This document shows positions 56,170 through 64,000 of a DNA stretch of 64,000 nt, one piece after another. Position 1 is the first letter of the stretch, and each line of letters opens with the position of its first letter. The stretch lies in contig NZ_SMCS01000001.1 of NCBI RefSeq assembly GCF_004342265.1, positions 868,001 through 932,000 on the forward strand. Reading direction: 5' to 3'. The DNA comes from Luteibacter rhizovicinus. Its GTDB lineage: Bacteria > Pseudomonadota > Gammaproteobacteria > Xanthomonadales > Rhodanobacteraceae. A model generated the notes under the pieces. That model did no database searches. It saw only the letters and a program-made list of their open reading frames with translations, and was not told the DNA's origin. The position numbers and the translations under genes are program-made.

Positions 56170-57273
56170 TTAGCGCCCGGCGAGAAGCATCGCGTACAAC
56201 GTCTCGAACGATCCGGCGGTATGATCGGCGTCCTCGGCGATCGCCCGGCGCTGCGCTTCATCGGCAAGGCGCAGCCGCAGTCCTTCATCGTCGAGCACGC
56301 GCTGTATCGCCACCGCGAGTGCGGCCCAGTCGCCGACGGGCACGGCCAGCGCCGCCGCCGGCGACCATTCGACCAGATGTCCCACGGCCGTACCCACGGT
56401 CGGTACGCCCGCCACCGCCGCCTCCAGAAGGACGAGCGGTCCGGCTTCGTGCAACGACGACATCACCAGCAGATCGGCCGCGACCATGAGCGGACGCAGT
56501 TCCCGTTGCGTGCGGAAGCCCACGAAACGGACGTGCCGTTCCAGTCCGAGCCGATGAACCAGACCATCCATCTCTCCCTGCAACGTGTCCACACCGACGA
56601 TGTCGATGGTGAAAGACAGTCCCGCGTTGGCTACGGCCGCCAGGGCACGCAACAGGGTCGTCTGGTCCTTGACCCGGTTGATGCTGGCGACATGGATCAG
56701 TCTCGCCGGTCCGGCATCGCGTCGGCGTGGCGCGAGCGGTGTCCACGCGCGTAGATCGACGCCAAGCGGCACGCGCCGCGCTTCGAGACCGAGCGCACGC
56801 AGCGAATCGACAATCGGCGAGCTGGCCGCCGTGATCGCGTTCGTAGCGCGCAACACGACGGCCTCGCGCAGCCGGCCTTTCCACTTCCGCCGTCCGCCGT
56901 AGCCGATGGCGTCGAGCGCGACCAGTTCGCCACCGGCGATGTGGACGAGACTGGGTCGCCGCAGCCATCTCGCCGCAACGACGGCGATCAGGCTGCAGTC
57001 GCCCGAAAAAATGGCGTGGATAAGATCGAACGGTGCGTGGCGATGCTCGGCCCGGATCGCCGCGATCGCACGCAGGCGAGGCCATCCCTCGCCGATGTTG
57101 TGGATCTGTGCGCCAAGCAGGTCCCAGCGCGCCGCCACGGCTTCCTGATGCAGGACGAAGACATGGACGTCATGCGCGCGCGCGAGTCGTTCGATCAGCG
57201 CCAGCAAGACCGGGATCACGCGGAATTCGCCCGTACGGTCGACACCGCCAGGCATCACCAGTGCGATCTTCAT
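56170..57273 (-). CDS. GT4-family glycosyltransferase
   Basis: A 367-residue GT-B retaining enzyme. ATG 57273 gives MKIALVMPGGVDRTGEFRVI, a normal GT4 start, and overlaps the upstream gene's stop (ATGA). The C-terminal donor domain has IHVASINRVKDQTTLLRAL, FVGFRTQRELRPLMVAADLL and the EAGPLVLLEAAVAG(V)P signature with the catalytic Glu pair. Last gene of the operon. Sugar and acceptor unknown. Confidence 0.9.
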   Translation of the reverse strand: MKIALVMPGGVDRTGEFRVIPVLLALIERLARAHDVHVFVLHQEAVAARWDLLGAQIHNIGEGWPRLRAIAAIRAEHRHAPFDLIHAIFSGDCSLIAVVAARWLRRPSLVHIAGGELVALDAIGYGGRRKWKGRLREAVVLRATNAITAASSPIVDSLRALGLEARRVPLGVDLRAWTPLAPRRRDAGPARLIHVASINRVKDQTTLLRALAAVANAGLSFTIDIVGVDTLQGEMDGLVHRLGLERHVRFVGFRTQRELRPLMVAADLLVMSSLHEAGPLVLLEAAVAGVPTVGTAVGHLVEWSPAAALAVPVGDWAALAVAIQRVLDDEGLRLRLADEAQRRAIAEDADHTAGSFETLYAMLLAGR

Positions 57274-58394
57274 GTCGCGTTCCGCCGCCGGTCGTCGAGC
57301 AGTTGTGCGTATGCGTCCGCCCATTGGCGACCCACCGCCGCGAACGACAACGTGGCGTCGAAGTGGGTTCGCACGCGTGCTGGCGACGGCCGATCAATCG
57401 CCATGCGGACCAGTATTTCGGCCAGTTCCGCCGCATCGCCACGCGTCCAGTGCTCGCCGATGGCGTCGCCGGTCAGCGCGCGGAACGCGGGAATGTCCGT
57501 CACGACGGGTGCCACACCGCAGGCAAGCGCTTCCAGCAATGCGTAGCCGCAGCTTTCGGCGAGGCTTCCGGAGACGAACAGGTCCGCGGCCTGCATGCAG
57601 GTTTCGATACGTGCATGTGTCAGCGTGCCGAGGAGATGTACGCGCCCGGCGAGTCGCGGATCCTGCGCGACCCGTCGCTGCACTTCGTCCAGCAGCGGCG
57701 CATTGCCGAAGGCGAACCACAGTTGCACGTCAGGCAGGCTTGCCGCCGCCAGGGCGACGCCCTCGATCACGGTGAGCGGGTCTTTGCCGTCGCTCAGATG
57801 CCCGACCGAAAGAATGCAGGGATCGCCACGGAGACCCGTCGCGGCGCGCGCGCTGGCCCGGTTGCCAGGCACGAAACGGCTACTGGATTCCGGTATCGCG
57901 AACAGCCGGGTCCGCGTCCCGAACAGGCTGGCGGCGACGAATGGTTGCGCCAGCGCGGGTGCGGTGAAAGCGATACCCGATGCGGCGGCGTACCAGGGCC
58001 GCCACCGCGAGCGTCGCCACCACGGCGGCGGCCGGTCGGCGTGGTCCTGGATCAGGATCGGCACATCGGGCAGGCATCGCGCCAGTTCGAACGCGTCGCG
58101 AGCGAAGCCCAGACTGTGCAAATGCAGGACGTCCGGTGCGATGTCGCGCAGAAGATCAGCGAAATGGCGGGCACGCCTGACTGCGGAAGTCATGCCGCGG
58201 GTATCGGTGAAGCGATAGTCGACGCCGCGACGCGTCAGCCGCGCATCGCATGCCGCGGCCTGGATCACGGAGATCCGGGTACCGGCGCCCGCGGCCGCCT
58301 CGGGAATGTCCGCCAGCGACGGCCAGCGTTCGAACAGGTCCGCGGGCGAGCAATCCGCTGGCGCGGGCAACACATTGATCTGCGCGACATGCAC
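57270..58394 (-). CDS. GT4-family glycosyltransferase
   Basis: A 374-residue GT-B enzyme. The N-terminal domain starts MHVAQINVLPAPADCSPADL. The C-terminal domain shows ILSVGHLSDGKDPLTVIEGV, HLLGTLTHARIETCMQAADL and ESCGYALLEALACGVAPVVT, where ExxxxxxLE is the GT4 donor-site signature. It starts two bases after the radical SAM stop and overlaps the next glycosyltransferase by four bases. Together the two enzymes would add at least two sugars to a common acceptor. Confidence 0.9.
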   Translation of the reverse strand: MHVAQINVLPAPADCSPADLFERWPSLADIPEAAAGAGTRISVIQAAACDARLTRRGVDYRFTDTRGMTSAVRRARHFADLLRDIAPDVLHLHSLGFARDAFELARCLPDVPILIQDHADRPPPWWRRSRWRPWYAAASGIAFTAPALAQPFVAASLFGTRTRLFAIPESSSRFVPGNRASARAATGLRGDPCILSVGHLSDGKDPLTVIEGVALAAASLPDVQLWFAFGNAPLLDEVQRRVAQDPRLAGRVHLLGTLTHARIETCMQAADLFVSGSLAESCGYALLEALACGVAPVVTDIPAFRALTGDAIGEHWTRGDAAELAEILVRMAIDRPSPARVRTHFDATLSFAAVGRQWADAYAQLLDDRRRNAT

Positions 58395-58396
58395 GC

Positions 58397-59938
58397 CTAA
58401 AGACCCGACACCTGCGGCATCCGCAAGCGAACCAACCGGTTCGCGAGATTAAGCTCCCACGGGCGGTCGTACTTGCGCTGACGGTAGCGCCACGCGGCCA
58501 TCGCACTCAGGCTGCGCTTGGCCCAGGTGGGTGAGCGCAGGTCCTGCACGGTGGGGAAACGGCAGCGCAGCACGGTCACGAAATCGTGGATGTGCCGGCG
58601 AAGCTCGTCGGTCAGCCACGGCGCATCGGCGTGGCAGGCGTAATCGACCCAGCGTTTTTCCATCCATTCTTCCGGCGTTTTCGGAAAGATCACGGGCTCG
58701 CCGTTGAGGTCGAGCAGTGCCATGCCGGGATGCTTGCCGCGGTCCTTTTCGTGCTTGCTGCTTTCCGGCAGCGGCGTGTAGATGTAAACGATGATCTCGG
58801 AAGCCGGATTGATCCGCTTCAGTTCGCGGATGAACTCGAAGGTGTGCTGGGTTTCCTCCTCCGTGTTCTCCGGCGGCGCGACCATGAACGACAGCTCGGG
58901 AATCACGCCGTGCCGCCGGCATAGCTCCGCGACTTCCAGCGTCTGGTCGGGCCGTGTGCCTTTGCGGATTTCCTTGAGCATCTGCCCGCTGGGCGATTCG
59001 GCACCGATGTACGCCATGCGCAGGCGGCTCTTGCGCACCAGTTTCCACGAGCTTTCCGACAGGTTGAGCAGCGCATCGGAGCGGGCGTAGCACCACCACG
59101 GCATCTCGAGTTTCGCCATCACTTCGAGCAGCGGGATCATGTCTTCTTCGCGGTCGAAGAAGTTGTGGTCGAAGAACTGGATCGAATCCGCGCCAAGCTC
59201 GTACTTGAGATAGCTCAGGTCGCGTTCCAGCCGCGCCGCGGCCGGCAATGCCGTCGTGCCACCGAACATCGCCGCCACACCGCAGAACGTGCAACGGAAG
59301 CGGCAGCCGATCGACGCCTGGTGCGCGGCCGTACGCCGGCCGAGAAAGGTGCGGGCCAGATAGCGTCGCGGATCGCCGAGCTTGTCGTAAGGCAGGACGA
59401 TGCCGCTGTCGCCAAGCGAGAAGCGTCGGTTCGGGTTGTGCACCACCGCGCCATCGTGTTTCCACGACAGGCTGCCGATCTTCGCGAAGTCCGGCTCTGC
59501 CCTGCCCAGAGCGGCTATCAGTTCGGGCAGGCTTTCTTCGCCCTGCCCGCGGATCGCGTAGTCGACATAGGGCGCGGCCAGCGCGGTATCCGCATAGAGC
59601 GTCGGGAAATAGCCGCCCCAGATGATCGGGGTTTGCGGAAAACGCTCGCGGATCGCTTTCGAGACGGCGATGGACGGCTCGATCTGCGGACCGCCCATGA
59701 CGCTGATGCCGACGGCATCGAAGTGCGTGCGCTCCATGGCGCGAAGTGTTTCGCCCACCACGTCGCGATCGACGTTGCCATCGATGATGTGGCTCTCGCC
59801 CGTCCGGTCGAGGGCCGCCGCCAGGTGCAGCAACGATAGAGGGAACCGTGCGCTGGACGGTGACGTAATGGTTGGATTGACCAGCAGCGTCCGCGGGGAG
59901 TGAGGCATGGGTCGGAATGGCATGTCGTGGAAACTCAT
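58397..59938 (-). CDS. B12-binding radical SAM enzyme (second copy)
   Basis: A 513-residue protein of the same overall type as the 53455 enzyme but in a different operon. The cobalamin-binding domain occupies ~15-150 (HIIDGNVDRD, VGISVMGGPQIEPSIAVSKA, IIWGGYFPTLYADTAL). The radical SAM motif is C212-x3-C216-x2-C219 (CRFRCTFC), with YIGAESPSGQMLKEIRKGT later. A C-terminal tail after ~430 is helical. Its ATG overlaps the stop of the methyltransferase gene upstream (ATGA). Two such enzymes in one locus point to two distinct carbon-centred modifications. Confidence 0.92.
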   Translation of the reverse strand: MSFHDMPFRPMPHSPRTLLVNPTITSPSSARFPLSLLHLAAALDRTGESHIIDGNVDRDVVGETLRAMERTHFDAVGISVMGGPQIEPSIAVSKAIRERFPQTPIIWGGYFPTLYADTALAAPYVDYAIRGQGEESLPELIAALGRAEPDFAKIGSLSWKHDGAVVHNPNRRFSLGDSGIVLPYDKLGDPRRYLARTFLGRRTAAHQASIGCRFRCTFCGVAAMFGGTTALPAAARLERDLSYLKYELGADSIQFFDHNFFDREEDMIPLLEVMAKLEMPWWCYARSDALLNLSESSWKLVRKSRLRMAYIGAESPSGQMLKEIRKGTRPDQTLEVAELCRRHGVIPELSFMVAPPENTEEETQHTFEFIRELKRINPASEIIVYIYTPLPESSKHEKDRGKHPGMALLDLNGEPVIFPKTPEEWMEKRWVDYACHADAPWLTDELRRHIHDFVTVLRCRFPTVQDLRSPTWAKRSLSAMAAWRYRQRKYDRPWELNLANRLVRLRMPQVSGL

Positions 59939-60633
59939 GGGAGGCGCCTGAGCTGGAATACCAGCGCGACGGGAACCTCGAGCGCCGCACTATCGAAATG
60001 CGCGGCCGGCGGAATATCGGCCGGATTGAGCATCGGTTCCACGATGCGTTCGATCGCGAGCCTCAGCGCGGCACATGCCTCATGCCAGTGGCTGTAGAGA
60101 TGCTGCGTATGCCGCACCGCGTAGCGTTGCCCGCCATGCCTGAAATCCCGCTGCCAGCCGAGCGCATGGCCGATGGGATGGACATCGCTGCATAACAGAC
60201 GGCCACCGGGACGCGTGACGCGGCGCAGTTCGCCCAATGCCTGTTGCAGATGGTCGAGATGGCCAACGACCAGACCGCATACCGTGAGGTCCGCGAAGCC
60301 GTCCGGTATCGGTAACGAGGTAAGGCTGCCCTGCCGCAGCGCGACGTTGGCGACAGCGGAACGTGCGGCCAGCGCCTTGCGCGCTCGTTCGAGCATCGGC
60401 GGCGACAGATCCACGCCCGTCACGTGCGTCGCACCGCGATCCAGCGCGTGCAGCACGTAGCGTCCGCTGCCGCAGCCGGCATCGAGCACGCTACGGCCGT
60501 GCAGTTGTCTGGGCATCAGGCTGAGCATCGCGCGTTCCTCGGCGAGCATGACAGGGTTGTGCGCGTGCGGCGGGTAACTGTCCGCCCAGAGGGCATAGGC
60601 ATCGACGGGTTCGAGCATCGGGACACTCAGCAT
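59935..60633 (-). CDS. Class I SAM-dependent methyltransferase
   Basis: A 232-residue enzyme. The SAM-binding motif is LDAGCGSG near residue 50, VTGVDLSPPMLERARK is the ribose-binding acidic strand, and LRRVTRPGGRLLCSD is motif III. It overlaps the amidohydrolase stop upstream and the radical SAM start downstream, so all three are translationally coupled. Substrate unknown; the operon context suggests a sugar or lipid-linked intermediate, or the product of the radical SAM step. Confidence 0.9.
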   Translation of the reverse strand: MLSVPMLEPVDAYALWADSYPPHAHNPVMLAEERAMLSLMPRQLHGRSVLDAGCGSGRYVLHALDRGATHVTGVDLSPPMLERARKALAARSAVANVALRQGSLTSLPIPDGFADLTVCGLVVGHLDHLQQALGELRRVTRPGGRLLCSDVHPIGHALGWQRDFRHGGQRYAVRHTQHLYSHWHEACAALRLAIERIVEPMLNPADIPPAAHFDSAALEVPVALVFQLRRLP

Positions 60634-61850
60634 GGGATACGCCTCGCTGCGGTCGTGGCATCGGTGACGAACGCCAGCCCCGGTTCGAGGGCGAGCAACG
60701 CGGGATCGGCCAGGGAACGGGCCAGCAGTTTCGGCTTGCCGTCGAGCATCACCGCCACGGCATCGACGCCGGTGGCCGCAAACCAGTCGGCGAAGTCGGG
60801 ATCGGCGATGCGCGGCAGGCCGTCGCGCACGACGGCGCGAAGCTGGCTGCGTCGCAGCCCGACGAGACTGTCTGCCGGATCGCCGCCACGATCCTCCACG
60901 ATCGCCATGTCCGCCGGGGCACCGACAGCCAGGCTGCCGTATCCGGCAAGACGCAGGATGCGCGCCGCTCGCGTGGTGACCAACGCCAGCAACGACGTCG
61001 CATCCAGCTCATCGCGAGCGGCGGCCATGCTCAGCTCGTCGAGCAGGTCGCGGGCACCGCTCAGACGCGAGTCGCTACCCATCGTCAGCCGGCCGGCTTC
61101 GCACAGACGGCGCGGATCGAGCGTTCGTCCGAGCAGTGCGCGATTGCTTTGCGGACACCAGACGACAGCCGCGCCGCAGGCGATCACGCGATCGATATCC
61201 GTTTCGCGCAAGCCGACGCCGTGGATGAGTACGGTGTTCGCGGCCAGACAACCCAGCGCGTCCAGTTGCGCGAGTTCCGCCTGCGCCGTTTCGTCGGTGC
61301 CTTCGGCGAGATGGATCAGCCAGGGTCGGCCGGCGGGCGTGGCGGCGAAACTCTGGCGTACCGGCGGACCGTAGTCGGGACCGGCCAGCGTGTAGCTCCA
61401 GCCATAGTCGCGCAGCAAGGCGACGGGAAAGTCGGCGTCGTCGAGTGCCGGGTGCCAGGGATCGTGATGCGCGACGCAGGTCGTGCCGGCGAGCAGGTTC
61501 TTCAGCGCGCCGTGGCGAAGGCGAAGGCTTTTCGGTACGTCCAGTGCGGCGACGACGATGGGATCCTGAAAGTGCGACTGGAAAGCCGAGATCCAGGCGT
61601 AGCTGTTCGGAAAAGGCGTGGCGTGACGTAGTGGCGGCACGCCGTTGACGTGCAGGTGGTCGTGCGCGTTGATCAGGCCCGGGAAGATCAGGTGATCCCG
61701 CAGATCGACCGGGTACGCATGTGCGCCCGGCGACGCATCGATGCGGCCGGCACGAACCGGAAGCGGCGCATGCGACACGCCATCGGGCACGAGGGAAACC
61801 GCGCCGACAAGATCGGTATCCGACGAAAAATGGTGTCGAAAGATTTCCAT
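60627..61850 (-). CDS. Amidohydrolase (chlorohydrolase/deaminase-like)
   Basis: A 407-residue metal-dependent hydrolase. ATG 61850 is five bases after the upstream methyltransferase stop; the longer frame (to 62741) is only an overlap with that gene. The metal site is HDH at 63-65 (LINAHDHLHVNG), followed by His in HLAEGTDE, His in LIHGVGL and the catalytic Asp in MGSDSRLSG. These are the ligands of ATZ/TRZ-type and adenosine-deaminase-like amidohydrolases, which remove amino or halo groups from nitrogen compounds. An amidohydrolase within a polysaccharide-type operon is unusual; its substrate is unknown. Confidence 0.88.
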   Translation of the reverse strand: MEIFRHHFSSDTDLVGAVSLVPDGVSHAPLPVRAGRIDASPGAHAYPVDLRDHLIFPGLINAHDHLHVNGVPPLRHATPFPNSYAWISAFQSHFQDPIVVAALDVPKSLRLRHGALKNLLAGTTCVAHHDPWHPALDDADFPVALLRDYGWSYTLAGPDYGPPVRQSFAATPAGRPWLIHLAEGTDETAQAELAQLDALGCLAANTVLIHGVGLRETDIDRVIACGAAVVWCPQSNRALLGRTLDPRRLCEAGRLTMGSDSRLSGARDLLDELSMAAARDELDATSLLALVTTRAARILRLAGYGSLAVGAPADMAIVEDRGGDPADSLVGLRRSQLRAVVRDGLPRIADPDFADWFAATGVDAVAVMLDGKPKLLARSLADPALLALEPGLAFVTDATTAARRIPC

Positions 61851-61855
61851 CCGAC

Positions 61856-62677
61856 TCAACGCCGGTGCATCACGATTAGGAAATGGTCGCCCATGTCGCG
61901 CAGCAACGGCGCGGCACCGAGGCGATCGTCCAGGCGACCGAGCCGTTCGTACCAGTCCGGACGGCGGCGGTAGCGGTCGACCATGTACGGTGGCGGCATG
62001 AACAGGCTCAGCGCGCGATAGCCGCCCAGAGAGAACGTTCCGGCGAAGGCACGATAGAACTCGCGCGGCAGGTAGTAATACGTCCAGATCGTGTGCCGGT
62101 TCATGCCGACCGCCGTCGCACCGCGCGCGGCGCGCACGGCTGCACGACGGAAACGTCCACGCAATGCGTAGTGCCCTACTTCCCACGGACAGATCCGGCC
62201 CATCACCGAAAACACCAGCGTGCCGCCCGGCTTGAGCAGGCGCGCGCATTCGCTCGCGACGGCATGCAGGTCCGGCGCGCAGTTCAACGGACCGAAGTTC
62301 GAATAGATCGCGTCGAATTCGCCGTCGAGCCGGTCCATCCGCTGGATGCCCAGATGCGTGGTCGTCACCCGCGATTCGAGCGCCGCGGCGTCGGCGCGTT
62401 CGCGCGTTCGTTCGACCATCTGCGGCGACCAGTCGGTGGCAACGACGCGGAAACCACGCCGCGCGAACTCGATCGCGTCGATGCCCGTACCACAGCCGAG
62501 GTCGAGCAGACAGCCGCCCGCCGCGACCTTGGCGTGCACGGTGTCCCACAGGGTGACCCGCATGCGCTGGATCAGTTCGTTGTTGCCGCGGGGGCCGTCG
62601 TAATCCGCCGCGACACTGTCGAAGGCGTGCTGGGTCTCCAGCAGCTGCGCTTCGTCTAGCGTGTGTTGCCCACTCAT
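61856..62677 (-). CDS. Class I SAM-dependent methyltransferase
   Basis: A 273-residue enzyme. Start 62677 follows GGAG with six bases (GGAGATCGACATG). The SAM motif is LDLGCGTG near 63, and VATDWSPQMVERTRERADAA is the acidic strand. The C-terminal half carries an aromatic-rich insert (WTYYYLPREFYRAFAGTFSL) that likely forms the substrate lid. The stop is five bases before the amidohydrolase start. Confidence 0.9.
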   Translation of the reverse strand: MSGQHTLDEAQLLETQHAFDSVAADYDGPRGNNELIQRMRVTLWDTVHAKVAAGGCLLDLGCGTGIDAIEFARRGFRVVATDWSPQMVERTRERADAAALESRVTTTHLGIQRMDRLDGEFDAIYSNFGPLNCAPDLHAVASECARLLKPGGTLVFSVMGRICPWEVGHYALRGRFRRAAVRAARGATAVGMNRHTIWTYYYLPREFYRAFAGTFSLGGYRALSLFMPPPYMVDRYRRRPDWYERLGRLDDRLGAAPLLRDMGDHFLIVMHRR

Positions 62678-62765
62678 GTCGATCTCCGTACCCAGACCGG
62701 TGAGTGCCTCGGGACACGCCTTTGGTTGAATCGGATCGCAAACGATCGGATGGTGAACGGAGGTG

Positions 62766-63566
62766 TCACCGGCGAGTCCGTCGCATGGCATCCCTTCCCA
62801 CCGCCGCCAAACCGCCGAGGAACAGTCCGGTGAGGAGGCCGATGCCCCAGATCAGCACGGGATTGGGAAACGCTTTCCGCTCCGGCACATAGATCGGCCA
62901 GGGCATCGATGTTTCGAAGGTGTAGTTGGGAACGAGCCGGGCGACCAGTTCGCTACGCGCCTGCTGCAAGGCGCGGATGTCCTCGTTCTTCGATGCGAGC
63001 AGCACGCTTGCGAGACCCGTGCCTGTGCCGGCATCGCGCGACAGGCGGTCGCGATCGGCCTGCGCGGTCCGCAGGTCGGCCTCGATCTCGTCGAGACGCT
63101 GGTTCGCCAGCCGGAGCGGCACCTCGCCGATTTGCCGATGAATGGCTTCGAGCCGCGTGACCGTCGCGGTGACCAGGTCGGCTGCCTGCCGTGGCGAGTA
63201 CGCCCGAACGCGCATCTTGATGAGGTTGGCATAAGGCTCGGGATCCAGCTTCATGCTCTTCCGGTACAAAGAAGCCTCGCGCGACTCGACGGTGAGTCCG
63301 ATGCTCCTCACCACCTCGTCCTGAAACGCCACGGTCTCCAGGCGTTCGATCACCCGCAGCAACGACTCGACCTTTGGGTCCTGTCCGGCAGGTGCCGGCG
63401 CGATCTGCCCTATCTGTATCCACGCCGTCGCTTCCCACTGGTCGCGCGCGACGCGTGTATAGGCGAAGGTAAGCGCCAGAACAACGATCAGCACGGCCAC
63501 GAACCAACGCCACTGGCGCAGCAGAACCCGCCACATGTCGATCAAGTAGATGTCATCCTGTTCCAT
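62766..63566 (-). CDS. Wzz-family chain-length determinant-like protein
   Basis: A 266-residue inner-membrane protein of the polysaccharide co-polymerase type. There are two membrane helices (~18-38, FVAVLIVVLALTFAYTRVAR; ~235-253, LIWGIGLLTGLFLGGLAAVG) with a periplasmic part rich in coiled coil between them. The conserved Pro-rich stretch before the second helix (PVLIWG preceded by P-Y/VPERKAFPN) is present. No kinase domain is attached. It regulates the length of a surface polysaccharide and overlaps the polymerase gene by 14 bp. Confidence 0.88.
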   Translation of the reverse strand: MEQDDIYLIDMWRVLLRQWRWFVAVLIVVLALTFAYTRVARDQWEATAWIQIGQIAPAPAGQDPKVESLLRVIERLETVAFQDEVVRSIGLTVESREASLYRKSMKLDPEPYANLIKMRVRAYSPRQAADLVTATVTRLEAIHRQIGEVPLRLANQRLDEIEADLRTAQADRDRLSRDAGTGTGLASVLLASKNEDIRALQQARSELVARLVPNYTFETSMPWPIYVPERKAFPNPVLIWGIGLLTGLFLGGLAAVGRDAMRRTRR

Positions 63567-64000
63567 GGTTGCTCACTGCTGAAGTGGAGGAAAAGTCGTG
63601 GGAACGGCGATCGGGCAACCACGCCGCGATCACCTGCATGACCAGGCACAGGCCGATGAATCCCGCGTTGGTCAATGTGTATGCCTGCGGTGCGAACGGC
63701 GACATCACGCAGACGTAGGCCACGCGTAGGAAGATCAGCAACGGGAAAAGGGACGCCGCCGGGCGGAGCCGTCGGGCACTCCACAGCAGCAACGCATACA
63801 GCACGCCGATCGCGAGTACGGCACCTGCAGGCCCCATCGCCATCGCAAACGGAAAGAACTCCGTGCCCACGTTGATGTTCGGCGCATCCAGCGGAATATC
63901 CGTTCCCGCGGTGGCCACCGATCCGCTCAGGGGAACCAGCTGGTTGATGAGGAAGTCGGCATTGGCGTAATGCTTGGCCACGATGGCGCCGAAGTTGTAC
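63553..64000 (-). CDS. O-antigen ligase/polymerase-like membrane protein, cut by the right edge
   Basis: The C-terminal 148 or so residues of a polytopic membrane protein. The frame is open to the window edge. Hydrophobic helices near FPFAMAMGPAGAVLAIGVLY, LFPLLIFLRVAYVCVM and GLCLVMQVIAAWL are consistent with a Wzy/WaaL-type polymerase or ligase. The position directly ahead of the Wzz-like gene with a 14-bp overlap supports that role. The signature loop of the family would lie outside the window. Confidence 0.6.
   Translation of the reverse strand, partial: YNFGAIVAKHYANADFLINQLVPLSGSVATAGTDIPLDAPNINVGTEFFPFAMAMGPAGAVLAIGVLYALLLWSARRLRPAASLFPLLIFLRVAYVCVMSPFAPQAYTLTNAGFIGLCLVMQVIAAWLPDRRSHDFSSTSAVSNHGTG

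Overview
The window is GC-rich, densely coded bacterial DNA. Its gene content points to a gammaproteobacterium of the Xanthomonadales, most like the Rhodanobacteraceae (Luteibacter/Dyella-type). The hints are a Ku/LigD end-joining locus, sphingomonad/xanthomonad-style TonB receptors, an RND efflux operon, a large trimeric autotransporter and an RcsB-like phosphorelay. The family assignment is inference from gene content. I saw no rRNA, tRNA, CRISPR array or intact insertion sequence.

Layout. (1) 0-5.8 kb: a divergent DNA end-joining locus. A Lys/Ala-rich protein and Ku are on the minus strand; an SDR oxidoreductase and LigD are on the plus strand, followed by a tiny DUF3309-type membrane peptide. 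(2) 5.8-10.2 kb: a stretch of broken genes (response-regulator stub, ClC channel, glycine-rich stress protein, glyoxalase-fold fragment) around one intact hemerythrin gene. (3) 10.3-17.9 kb: a five-gene plus-strand operon of TonB-dependent receptor, membrane-tethered serine hydrolase, dipeptide epimerase, POT peptide transporter and RpiR regulator. It reads as a peptide capture, hydrolysis, epimerisation and uptake pathway, possibly for murein-type or other D-amino-acid peptides. (4) 17.9-20.9 kb: small secreted proteins and an S33-like alpha/beta hydrolase. (5) 20.9-25.7 kb: a 1.28-kilo-residue trimeric autotransporter adhesin translationally followed by an SmpA-OmpA lipoprotein, a probable anchoring partner. 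(6) 26.7-33.2 kb: a minus-strand RND tripartite pump operon ending in its TetR regulator, with a palindrome over the promoter.

(7) 33.5-38.4 kb: an RHS-repeat protein with a DUF4329-like C-terminal tip and a small secreted protein downstream. (8) 38.7-41.4 kb: a GT1-like glycosyltransferase, a GlsB-type membrane protein, an SRPBCC protein and a hypothetical protein. (9) 41.8-48.5 kb: a divergent RcsB-like regulator and hybrid histidine kinase, then a LysM-FecR surface protein and a CHASE2 membrane protein that lacks any output domain. (10) 48.5-50.3 kb: an SDR and a LysR regulator.

(11) 50.4-64.0 kb and continuing off the right edge: the most unusual region. An HprK-like kinase and an ABC exporter diverge from a B12-binding radical SAM enzyme and an NTP_transf_5 nucleotidyltransferase. 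Converging on these is a tightly coupled operon of O-antigen ligase/polymerase-like protein, Wzz-like protein, methyltransferase, amidohydrolase, methyltransferase, second B12 radical SAM enzyme and two GT4 glycosyltransferases. This combines polysaccharide assembly parts with modification genes more typical of peptide natural-product loci, and I do not recognise it as a described system.
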